Below, piece by piece: positions 39,875 through 53,300 of a stretch of 64,000 nucleotides of DNA. A program made the translations under genes and the position numbers. The DNA comes from Xylocopa sonorina. Taxonomy: Eukaryota; Arthropoda; Insecta; Hymenoptera; Apidae. Below the pieces are notes generated by a model. It saw only the letters and a list, made by a program, of their open reading frames with translations, had not been told where the DNA came from and did not search any database. The stretch spans positions 1,302,001 to 1,366,000 of the forward strand of contig NW_027490111.1 of NCBI RefSeq assembly GCF_050948175.1, written 5' to 3'. Position 1 is the stretch's first letter. The number at the start of each line of letters is the position of its first letter.

Positions 39875-42800
39875 ACATAACACTTCGCAATGAATTTTAT
39901 ATCTTATCTTGAAACATAGATATGAGATGCGATATCGCGTTTTAAGAATCATATGAACTCTATTGTTACGATACGTACACATCTGCAAACGCTATTTCCT
40001 TGCAAGGAAGTGTCGCATTTACGTTCATTTGAAGCGTGGACGAGGAATACTTGACACTTCGCAAATCATATAATATTTTACCATGAAACATAGAAATGAG
40101 ATGCGATATCGCGTTTTAAGAATCATAAGAACACTATTGTTACGATACGGAGACATCTGCAAACGCTATTTCCTTGGAAGGAAGTGTCGCATTTACGTTC
40201 ATTAGAATCGTAGACGAGGAATGCATAACACTTCGCAATGAATGTTATAAATTATCAGGAAACATAGATATGAGATGCAATATCTCGTTTTAAAAAGCAT
40301 TTGAACTCTATTGCTACGATAGCTAGACATCTGCAGACGCAATTACCTAGCAAGGAAGTGTCGCATTTACATTCATTTGAAGTGTAGACGAGGAATACAT
40401 AACACTTCGCAAATCATATTATATCTTACCATGAAACATAGAAATGAGATGCGACATCGCGTTCTAAGAAGCATTAGAACACTACTGCTACGATACGTAG
40501 ATATCTGCAAACGCTATTTCCGTGCAAGGAAGTGTCGCATTTACATTCATTTGAAGTGTAGACGAGGAATACATAACACTCCGCAAATCATATTATATCT
40601 TACCATGAAACATAGAAATGAGATGCGATATCGCATTTTAAGAAACATATGAACTCTATTGCAACGATACGTAGACATCTGCAAACGCTATTTCCTTGCA
40701 AAGAAGTGTCGCATTTACATTCATTTGAAGTGTAGACGAGGAATACATAACACTTCGCAAATCATATTATATCTTACCATGAAACATAGAAATGAGATGC
40801 GATATCGCGTTTTAAGAAGCATCAGAAATCCATTGCTGCGATACGTAGACATCTGCAAACGCTATTTCCTTGCAAGAAAGTGTCGCATTTACATTCATTT
40901 GAAGTGTAGACGAGGAATACATAACACTCCGCAAATCATATTATATCTTACCATGAAACATAGAAATGAGATGCGATATCGCGTTTTAAGAATCATAAGA
41001 ACTCTATTGCAACGATACGTAGACATCTGCAAACGCTATTTCCTTGCAAAGAAGTGTCGCATTTACATTCATTTGAAGTGTAGACGAGGAATACATAACT
41101 CTTCGCCAATCATATTATATCATACCATGAAACATAGAAATGAGATGCGGTATCGCGTTTTAAGAAGCATCAGAAATCCATTGCTACGATACGTAGACAT
41201 CTGCAAACGCTATTTCCTTGCAAGAAAGTATCGCATTTACATTCATTTGAAGTGTAGACGACGGATACATAACACTTCGCAAATCATATAATATCTTACC
41301 ATGAAACATTGAAATGAGATGCGATATTGCTTTTTAAGAATCATAAGAACTCCATTGTTACGATACGTAGACATCTGCAAACGCTATTTCCTTGCAAGGA
41401 AGTGTCGCAATTACGTTCATTTGAATCGTAGACGAGGAATGCATAACAGTTCGCAATGAATATTATATCTTATCATGAAACATAGATATGAGATGCAATA
41501 TCTCGTTTTATGAAGCATTTGAACTCTATTGCTTCGATACGTAGACATCTGCAAACGCTATTTCCTTGCAAGGAAGTGTCGCATTTACATTAATTTGAAG
41601 TGTAGACGAGGAATACATAACACTTCGCAAATCATATTATATCTTACCATGAAACATTGAAATGAGATGCGATATCGCGTTTTAAGAAGCATTTGATCTC
41701 TATTGTTACGATACGTAGACATCTGCAAACGCTATTTCCTTGCACGGAAGTGTCGCATTTACGTTCATTTGAACCGTAGACGAGGAATGCATAACCCTTC
41801 GCAATGAATATTATATCTTATCATGAAACATAGATATGAGATGCAATATCTCGTATTAAGAAGCATTTGAACTCTATTGCTTCGATACGTAGACATCTGC
41901 AAACGCTATTTCCTTGCAAGAAAGTATCGCATTTACATTCATTTGAAGTGTAGACGACGGATACATAACACTTCGCAAATCATATTATACCTTATCATGA
42001 AACATAGAAATGAGATGCGATATCGCGTTTTAAGAATCATAAGAACTCTATTGCTACGATAGCTAGACATCTGCAGACGCTATTTCCTAGCAAGGAAGTG
42101 TCGCATTTACATTCATTTGAAGTGTAGACGAGGAATACATGACACATCGCAAATCATATAATATCTTACCATGAAACATAGAAATGAGATGCGATATCGC
42201 GTTTTAAGAATCATAAGAACTCTATTGCTACGGTACGTAGACATCTGCAAACGCTATTTCCTAGCAAGGAAGTGTCGCATTTACATTCATTTGAAGTGTA
42301 GACGAGGAATACATGACACTTCGCAAATCATATAATATCTTACCATGAAACATTGAAATGAGATGCGATATTGCTTTTTAAGAATCATAAGAACTCTATT
42401 GTTACGATACGTAGACATCTGCAAAAGCTATTTCCTTGCAAGGAAGTGTCGCAATTACGTTCATTTGAATCGTAGACGAGGAATGCATAACACTTCGCAA
42501 TGAATATTATATCTTATCATGAAACATAGATATGAGATGCAATATCTCGTTTTATGAAGCATTTGAACTCTATTGCTTCGATACGTAGACATCTGCAAGC
42601 GCTATTTCCTTGCAAGGAAGTGTCGCATTTACATTAATTTGAAGTGTAGACGAGGAATACATAACACTTCGCAAATCAGATTATATCTTACCATGAAACA
42701 TTGAAATGAGATGCGATATCGCGTTTTAAGAAGCATTTGATCTCTATTGTTACGATACGTAGACATCTGCAAAGGCTATTTCCTTGCACGGAAGTGTCGC

Positions 42801-45089
42801 ATTTACGTTCATTTGAACCGTAGACGAGGAATGCATAACCCTTCGCAATGAATATTATATCTTATCATGAAACATAGATATGAGATGCAATATCTAGTAT
42901 TAAGAAGCATGTGAACTCTATTGCTTCGAGACGTAGACATCTGCAAACGCTATTTCCTTGCAAGGAAGTGTCGCATTCACATTCATTTGAAGTGTAGACG
43001 AGGAATACATAACACTTCGCAAATCATATTATATCTTACCATGAAACATTGAAATGAGATGAAAAAGCGCGTTTTAAGAAGCATTAGAACACTACTGCTA
43101 CGATAGGTAGACATTTGCAAACGCTATTTCCTTGCAAGGAAGTGTCGCATTCACATTCATTTGAAGTGTAGACGAGGAATACATAACACTTCGCAAATCA
43201 TATTATATCTTAGCATGAAACATTGAAATGAGATGCGATATCGCGTTTTAAGAATCATAAGAACACTATTGTTACGATACGGAGACATCTGCAAACGCTA
43301 TTTCCTTGGAAGGAAGTGTCGCATTTACGTTCATTAGAATCGTAGACGAGGAATGCATAACACTTCGCAATGAATGTTATAAATTATCAGGAAACATAGA
43401 TATGAGATGCAATATCTCGTTTTAAGAAGCATTTGAACTCTATTGCTTCAATACGTAGACATCTGCAAACGCTATTTCCTTGCAAGGAAGTGTCGCATTT
43501 ACATTCATTTGAAGTGTAGACGAGGAATACATGATACTTCGCAAATCATATTATATCTTACCATGAAACATTAAAATGAGATGCGATATCGCGTTATAAG
43601 AAGCATTTGAACTCTATTGCTTCGATACGTGGACATCTGCAAACGCTATTTCCTTGCAAGGAAGTGTCGCATTTACATTCATTTGAAGTGTAGACGAGGA
43701 ATACATAACACTTCGCAAATCGTATTATATCTTACCATGAAACATTGAAATGAGATGCGATATCGCGTTTTAAGAATCATAAGAACTCTATTGCTTCGAT
43801 ACGTAGACATCTGCAAACTCTATTTCCTTGCAAGGAAGAGTCGCATTTACATTCATTTGAATCGTAGACGAGGAATGCATAACACTTCACAATGAATATT
43901 ATATCTTATCATGAAACATAGATATGAGATGCAATATCTCGTTTTATGAAGCATTTGAACTCTATTGCTTCGATACGTAGACATCTGCAAACGCTATTTC
44001 CTTGCAACGAAGTGTCGCATTTACATTCATTTGAAGTGTAGACGAGGAATACATAACACTTCGCAATGAATTTTATATCTTATCTTGAAACATAGATATG
44101 AGATGCGATATCGCGTTTTAAGTATCATATGAACTCTATTGTTACGATACGTACACATCTGCAAACGCTATTTCCTTGCAAGGAAGTGTCGCATTTACGT
44201 TCATTTGAAGCGTGGACGAGGAATACTTGACACTTCGCAAATCATATAATATTTTACCATGAAACATAGAAATGAGATGCGATATCGCATTTCAAGAATT
44301 ATAAGAACTCTATTGCTACGATACGTAGACATCTGCAAACGCTATTTCCTTGCAAGGAAGTGTCGCATTTACATTCATTTGGAGTGTAGACGACGGATAC
44401 ATAACACTTCGCAAATCATATTATATCTTATCATGAAACATAGATATGAGATGCAATATCTCGTTTTAAAAAGCATTTGAACTCTATTGCTACGATAGCT
44501 AGACATCTGCAGACGCAATTACCTAGCAAGGAAGTGTCGCATTTACATTCATTTGAAGTGTAGACGAGGAATACATAACACTTCGCAAATCATATTATAT
44601 CTTACCATGAAACATAGAAATGAGATGCGATATCGCGTTTTAAGAATCATAAGAACTCTATTGCAACGATACGTAGACATCTGCAAACGCTATTTCCTTG
44701 CAAAGAAGTGTCGCATTTACATTCATTTGAAGTGTAGACGAGGAATACATAACTCTTCGCCAATCATATTATATCATACCATGAAACATAGAAATGAGAT
44801 GCGATATCGCGTTTTAAGAAGCATCAGAAATCCATTGCTACGATACGTAGACATCTGCAAACGCTATTTCCTTGCAAGAAAGTATCGCATTTACATTCAT
44901 TTGAAGTGTAGACGACGGATACATAACACTTCGCAAATCATATTATACCTTATCATGAAACATAGAAATGAGATGCGATATCGCGTTTTAAGAATCATAA
45001 GAACTCTATTGCTACGATAGCTAGACATCTGCAGACGCTATTTCCTAGCAAGGAAGTGTCGCATTTACATTCATTTGAAGTGTAGACGA
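39875..45089 (+). repeat. Satellite mosaic between the 24-mer and 15-mer blocks
   Basis: Satellite monomers with no single clean higher-order unit. Local matches at other offsets are visible: the monomer group ending at 42062 recurs 17 monomers (2958 bp) later at 45020, and pieces of the 24-mer (for example 42950-43440 with 38080-38570) are reused. This looks like several overlapping unequal-exchange events. Confidence 0.75.
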
Positions 45090-48000
45090 GGAATACATGA
45101 CACATCGCAAATCATATAATATCTTACCATGAAACATAGAAATGAGATGCGATATCGCGTTTTAAGAATCATAAGAACTCTATTGCTACGGTACGTAGAC
45201 ATCTGCAAACGCTATTTCCTAGCAAGGAAGTGTCGCATTTACGTTCATTAGAATCGTAGACGAGGAATGCATAACACTTCGCAATGAATGTTATAAATTA
45301 TCATGAAACATAGATATGAGATGCAATATCTCGTTTTAAGAAGCATTTGAACTCTATTGCTTCAATACGTAGACATCTGCAAACGCTATTTCCTTGCAAG
45401 GAAGTGTCGCATTTACATTCATTTGAAGTGTAGACGAGGAATACATAACACTTCGCAATGAATATTATATCTTATCATGAAACATAGATATGAGATGCAA
45501 TATCTCGTTTTATGAAGCATTTGAACTCTATTGCTTCGATACGTAGACATCTGCAAACGCTATTTCCTTGCAAGGAAGTGTCGCATTTACATTAATTTGA
45601 AGTGTAGACGAGGAATACATAACACTTCGCAAATCAGATTATATCTTACCATGAAACATTGAAATGAGATGCGATATCGCGTTTTAAGAAGCATTTGATC
45701 TCTATTGTTACGATACGTAGACATCTGCAAAGGCTATTTCCTTGCACGGAAGTGTCGCATTTACGTTCATTTGAACCGTAGACGAGGAATGCATAACCCT
45801 TCGCAATGAATATTATATCTTATCATGAAACATAGATATGAGATGCAATATCTAGTATTAAGAAGCATTTGAACTCTATTGCTTCGAGACGTAGACATCT
45901 GCAAACGCAATTTCCTTGCAAGGAAGTGTCGCATTCACATTCATTTGAAGTGTAGACGAGGAATACATAACACTTCGCAAATCATATTATATCTTACCAT
46001 GAAACATTGAAATGAGATGAAAAAGCGCGTTTTAAGAAGCATTAGAACACTACTGCTACGATAGGTAGACATTTGCAAACGCTATTTCCTTGCAAGGAAG
46101 TGTCGCATTCACATTCATTTGAAGTGTAGACGAGGAATACATAACACTTCGCCAATCATATTATATCATACCATGAAACATAGAAATGAGATGCGATATC
46201 GCGTTTTAAGAAGCATCAGAAATCCATTGCTACGATACGTAGACATCTGCAAACGCTATTTCCTTGCAAGAAAGTATCGCATTTACATTCATTTGAAGTG
46301 TAGACGACGGATACATAACACTTCGCAAATCATATTATACCTTATCATGAAACATAGAAATGAGATGCGATATCGCGTTTTAAGAATCATAAGAACTCTA
46401 TTGCTACGATAGCTAGACATCTGCAGACGCTATTTCCTAGCAAGGAAGTGTCGCATTTACATTCATTTGAAGTGTAGACGAGGAATACATGACACATCGC
46501 AAATCATATAATATCTTACCATGAAACATAGAAATGAGATGCGATATCGCGTTTTAAGAATCATAAGAACTCTATTGCTACGGTACGTAGACATCTGCAA
46601 ACGCTATTTCCTAGCAAGGAAGTGTCGCATTTACGTTCATTAGAATCGTAGACGAGGAATGCATAACACTTCGCAATGAATGTTATAAATTATCATGAAA
46701 CATAGATATGAGATGCAATATCTCGTTTTAAGAAGCATTTGAACTCTATTGCTTCAATACGTAGACATCTGCAAACGCTATTTCCTTGCAAGGAAGTGTC
46801 GCATTTACATTCATTTGAAGTGTAGACGGGGAATACATGATACTTCGCAAATCATATTATATCTTACCATGAAACATTAAAATGAGATGCGATATCGCGT
46901 TATAAGAAGCATTTGAACTCTATTGCTTCGATACGTGGACATCTGCAAACGCTATTTCCTTGCAAGGAAGTGTCGCATTTACATTCATTTGAAGTGTAGA
47001 CGAGGAATACATAACACTTCGCAAATCATATTATATCTTACCATGAAACATTGAAATGAGATGCGATATCGCGTTTTAAGAATCATAAGAACTCTATTGC
47101 TTCGATACGTAGACATCTGCAAGCGCTATTTCCTTGCAAGGAAGAGTCGCATTTACATTCATTTGAATCGTAGACGAGGAATGCATAACACTTCACAATG
47201 AATATTATATCATATCATGAAACATAGATATGAGATGCAATATCTCGTTTTATGAAGCATTTGAACTCTATTGCTTCGATACGTAGACATCTGCAAACGC
47301 TATTTCCTTGCAACGAAGTGTCGCATTTACATTCATTTGAATCGTAGACGAGAAATGCATAACACTTCGCAATGAATATTATATCTTATCATGAAACATA
47401 GATATGAGATGCAATATCGCGTTTTAAGAAGGATTAGAATTCTACTGCTACGATACGCAGACATCTGCAAACGCTATTTCCTTGCAAGGAAGTGTCGCAT
47501 TTACATTTATTTGGAGCGTGGACGAGGAACACATGACACTTCGCAGATCATATTATATCTTACCATGAATCATAGAAATGAGAAGCGATATCGCGTTTTG
47601 AGAATCATAAGAACTCTATTGCTACGATACGTAGACATCTGCAAACGCTATTTCCTTGCAAAGAAGTGTCGCATTTACATTCATTTGAAGTGTAGACGAG
47701 GAATACATGACACATCGCAAATCATATAATATCTTACCATGAAACATAGAAATGAGATGCGATATCGCGTTTTAAGAATCATAAGAACTCTATTGCTACG
47801 GTACGTAGACATCTGCAAACGCTATTTCCTAGCAAGGAAGTGTCGCATTTACGTTCATTAGAATCGTAGACGAGGAATGCATAACACTTCGCAATGAATG
47901 TTATAAATTATCATGAAACATAGATATGAGATGCAATATCTCGTTTTAAGAAGCATTTGAACTCTATTGCTTCAATACGTAGACATCTGCAAACGCTATT

Positions 48001-50309
48001 TCCTTGCAAGGAAGTGTCGCATTTACATTCATTTGAAGTGTAGACGAGGAATACATAACACTTCGCAATGAATATTATATCTTATCATGAAACATAGATA
48101 TGAGATGCAATATCTCGTTTTATGAAGCATTTGAACTCTATTGCTTCGATACGTAGACATCTGCAAACGCTATTTCCTTGCAAGGAAGTGTCGCATTTAC
48201 ATTAATTTGAAGTGTAGACGAGGAATACATAACACTTCGCAAATCAGATTATATCTTACCATGAAACATTGAAATGAGATGCGATATCGCGTTTTAAGAA
48301 GCATTTGATCTCTATTGTTACGATACGTAGACATCTGCAAAGGCTATTTCCTTGCACGGAAGTGTCGCATTTACGTTCATTTGAACCGTAGACGAGGAAT
48401 GCATAACCCTTCGCAATGAATATTATATCTTATCATGAAACATAGATATGAGATGCAATATCTAGTATTAAGAAGCATTTGAACTCTATTGCTTCGAGAC
48501 GTAGACATCTGCAAACGCAATTTCCTTGCAAGGAAGTGTCGCATTCACATTCATTTGAAGTGTAGACGAGGAATACATAACACTTCGCAAATCATATTAT
48601 ATCTTACCATGAAACATTGAAATGAGATGAAAAAGCGCGTTTTAAGAAGCATTAGAACACTACTGCTACGATAGGTAGACATTTGCAAACGCTATTTCCT
48701 TGCAAGGAAGTGTCGCATTCACATTCATTTGAAGTGTAGACGAGGAATACATAACACTTCGCCAATCATATTATATCATACCATGAAACATAGAAATGAG
48801 ATGCGATATCGCGTTTTAAGAAGCATCAGAAATCCATTGCTACGATACGTAGACATCTGCAAACGCTATTTCCTTGCAAGAAAGTATCGCATTTACATTC
48901 ATTTGAAGTGTAGACGACGGATACATAACACTTCGCAAATCATATTATACCTTATCATGAAACATAGAAATGAGATGCGATATCGCGTTTTAAGAATCAT
49001 AAGAACTCTATTGCTACGATAGCTAGACATCTGCAGACGCTATTTCCTAGCAAGGAAGTGTCGCATTTACATTCATTTGAAGTGTAGACGAGGAATACAT
49101 GACACATCGCAAATCATATAATATCTTACCATGAAACATAGAAATGAGATGCGATATCGCGTTTTAAGAATCATAAGAACTCTATTGCTACGGTACGTAG
49201 ACATCTGCAAACGCTATTTCCTAGCAAGGAAGTGTCGCATTTACGTTCATTAGAATCGTAGACGAGGAATGCATAACACTTCGCAATGAATGTTATAAAT
49301 TATCATGAAACATAGATATGAGATGCAATATCTCGTTTTAAGAAGCATTTGAACTCTATTGCTTCAATACGTAGACATCTGCAAACGCTATTTCCTTGCA
49401 AGGAAGTGTCGCATTTACATTCATTTGAAGTGTAGACGGGGAATACATGATACTTCGCAAATCATATTATATCTTACCATGAAACATTAAAATGAGATGC
49501 GATATCGCGTTATAAGAAGCATTTGAACTCTATTGCTTCGATACGTGGACATCTGCAAACGCTATTTCCTTGCAAGGAAGTGTCGCATTTACATTCATTT
49601 GAAGTGTAGACGAGGAATACATAACACTTCGCAAATCATATTATATCTTACCATGAAACATTGAAATGAGATGCGATATCGCGTTTTAAGAATCATAAGA
49701 ACTCTATTGCTTCGATACGTAGACATCTGCAAGCGCTATTTCCTTGCAAGGAAGAGTCGCATTTACATTCATTTGAATCGTAGACGAGGAATGCATAACA
49801 CTTCACAATGAATATTATATCATATCATGAAACATAGATATGAGATGCAATATCTCGTTTTATGAAGCATTTGAACTCTATTGCTTCGATACGTAGACAT
49901 CTGCAAACGCTATTTCCTTGCAACGAAGTGTCGCATTTACATTCATTTGAATCGTAGACGAGAAATGCATAACACTTCGCAATGAATATTATATCTTATC
50001 ATGAAACATAGATATGAGATGCAATATCGCGTTTTAAGAAGGATTAGAATTCTACTGCTACGATACGCAGACATCTGCAAACGCTATTTCCTTGCAAGGA
50101 AGTGTCGCATTTACATTTATTTGGAGCGTGGACGAGGAACACATGACACTTCGCAGATCATATTATATCTTACCATGAATCATAGAAATGAGAAGCGATA
50201 TCGCGTTTTGAGAATCATAAGAACTCTATTGCTACGATACGTAGACATCTGCAAACGCTATTTCCTTGCAAAGAAGTGTCGCATTTACATTCATTTGAAG
50301 TGTAGACGA
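45090..50309 (+). repeat. Higher-order repeat, 15 monomers (2610 bp), two near-identical copies
   Basis: 45090-47699 and 47700-50309 align at a constant 2610-bp offset (15 x 174): 46119-46412 with 48729-49022 and 47391 onward with 50001 onward. Within the unit an 8-monomer (1392 bp) sub-repeat is visible (from about 45022 and 46414). Flanks diverge sharply at both ends (for example gacacatcgc at 47708 against aacacttcgc at 50318). Confidence 0.86.
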
Positions 50310-53300
50310 GGAATACATAACACTTCGCAATGAATTTTATATCTTATCTTGAAACATAGATATGAGATGCGATATCGCGTTTTAAGAATCATATGAACTC
50401 TATTGTTACGCTACGTACACATCTGCAAACGCTATTTCCTTGCAAGGAAGTGTCGCATTTACGTTCATTTGAAGCGTGGACGAGGAATACTTGACACTTC
50501 GCAAATCATATTATATCTTACCATGAAACATAGATATGAGATGCAATATCTCGTTTTAAGAAGCATTTGAACTCTATTGCTTCGATACGTAGACATCTGC
50601 AAACGCTATTTCCTTGCAAAGAAGTGTTGCATTTACATTCATTTGAAGTGGAGACAAGGAATACATAACACTTCGCAAATCATATTATATCTTACCATGA
50701 AACGTGGAAATGAGATGCGATATCGCGTTTTAAGAATCATAAGAACTCTATTGCTACGATACGTAGACATCTGCAAACGCTATTTACTTGCAAGGAAGTG
50801 TCGCATTTACATTCATTTGAAGTGTAGACGAGGAATACATAACACTTCGCAAATCATATAATATCCTACCATGAAACGTAGAAATGAGATGCGATATCGC
50901 GTTTTAAGAATCATAAGAACTCTATTGCTACGATACGTAGACATCTGCAAACGCTATTTCCTTGCAAGGAAGTGTCGCATTTACATTCATTTGAAGTGTA
51001 GACGAGGAATATATGACACTTCGCAAATCATACTATATCTTACCATGAAACATTGAAATGAGATGCGATATCGCGTTTTAAGAATCATAAGAACTCTATT
51101 GTTACGATACGTAGACATCTGCAAACGCTATTTCCTTGGAAGGAAGTGTCGCATTTACGTTCATTTGAATCGTAGACGAGGAATGCATAACACTTCGCAA
51201 TGAATATTATATCTTATCATGAAACATAGATATGAGATGCAATATCTCGTATTAAGAAGCATTTGAACACTATTGCTTCGATACGTAGACATCTGCAAAC
51301 GCTATTTCCTTGCAAGGAAGTGTCGCACTCACATTCATTTGAAGTGTAGACGAGGAATACATAACACTTCGCAAATCATATTATATCTTACCATGAAACA
51401 TTCAAATGAGATGCGATATCGCGTTTTAAGAAGCATCAGAAATCCATTGCTACGATACGTAGACATCTGCAAACGCTATTTCCTTGCAAGAAAGTGTCGC
51501 ATTTACAATCATTTGAAGTGTAGACGAGGAATACATAACACTCCGCAAATCATATTATATCTTACCATGAAACATAGAAATGAGATGCGATATCGCGTTT
51601 TAAGAATCATAAGAACTCTATTGCAACGATACGTAGACATCTGCAAACGCTATTTCCTTGCAAAGAAGTGTCGCATTTACATTCATTTGAAGTGTAGACG
51701 AGGAATACATAACTCTTCGCCAATCATATTATATCATACCATGAAACATAGAAATGAGATGCGATATCGCGTTTTAAGAAGCATCAGAAATCCATTGCTA
51801 CGATACGTAGACATCTGCAAACGCTATTTCCTTGCAAGAAAGTATCGCATTTACATTCATTTGAAGTGTAGACGACGGATACATAACACTTGGCAAATCA
51901 TATTATACCTTATCATGAAACATAGAAATGAGATGCGATATCGCGTTTTAAGAATCATAAGAACTCTATTGCTACGATAGCTAGACATCTGCAGACGCTA
52001 TTTCCTGGCAAGGAAGTGTCGCATTTACATTCATTTGAAGTGTAGACGAGGAATACATGACACTTCGCAAATCATATTATATCTTACCATGAAACATAGA
52101 AATGAGATGCGATATCGCATTTTAAGAAGCATTAGAAATCTATTGCTACGATACCTAGACATCTGCAGACGCTATTTCCTAGCAAGGAAGTGTCGCATTT
52201 ACATTCATTTGAAGTGTAGACGAGGAATACATGACACTTCGCAAATCATATAATGTCTTACCATGAAACATAGAAACGAAATGCGATATCGCCTTTTAAG
52301 AAGCACTTGAACTCTATTGCTTCGATACGTTGACATCTGCAAACGCTATTTCCTTGCAGGGAAGTGTCGCATTTACGTTCATTTGAATCGTAGACGAGGA
52401 ATGCATAACACTTCGCAATGAATATTATATCTTATCATGAAACATAGATATGAGATGCAATATCTAGTTTTATGAAGCATTTGAACTCTATTGCTTCGAT
52501 ACGTAGACATCTGCAAACGCTATTAGCTTGGAAGGAAGTGTCGCACTCACATTCATTTGAAGTGTAGACGAGGAATACATAACACTTCGCAAATCATATT
52601 ATATCTTACCATGAAACATTGAAATGAGATGCGATATCGCTTTATAAGAATCATAAGAACTCTATTGCAACGATACGTAGACATCTGCAAACGCTATTTC
52701 CTTGCAAAGAAGTGTCACATTTACATTCATTTGAAGTGTAGACGAGGAATACATAACACTTCGCAAATCATATTATATCTTACCATGAAACATAGAAATG
52801 AGATGCGATATCGCGTTTTAAGAAGCATCAGAAATCCATTACTACGATACGTAGACATCTGCAAACGCTATTTCCTTGCAAGAAATTGTCGCATTTACAT
52901 TCATTTGACGTGTAGACGAGGAATACATGATACTTCGCAAATCATATTATATCTTACCATGAAACAGTGAAATGAGATGCGATATCGCGTTTTAAGAATC
53001 ATAAGAACACTATTGTTACGATACGTAGACATCTGCAAACGCTATTTCCTTGCAAGGAAGTGTCGCATTTACGTTCATTTGAATCGTAGACGAGGAATGC
53101 ATAACACTTCGCAATGAATATTATATCTTATCATGAAACATAGATATGAGATGCAATATCTCGTTTTATGAAGCATTTGAACTCTATTGCTTCGATACAT
53201 AGACATCTGCAAACGCTATTACCTTGGAAGGAAGTGTCGCATTTACATTCATTTGAATCGTAGACGAGGAATGCATAACACTTCGCAATTAATATTATAT

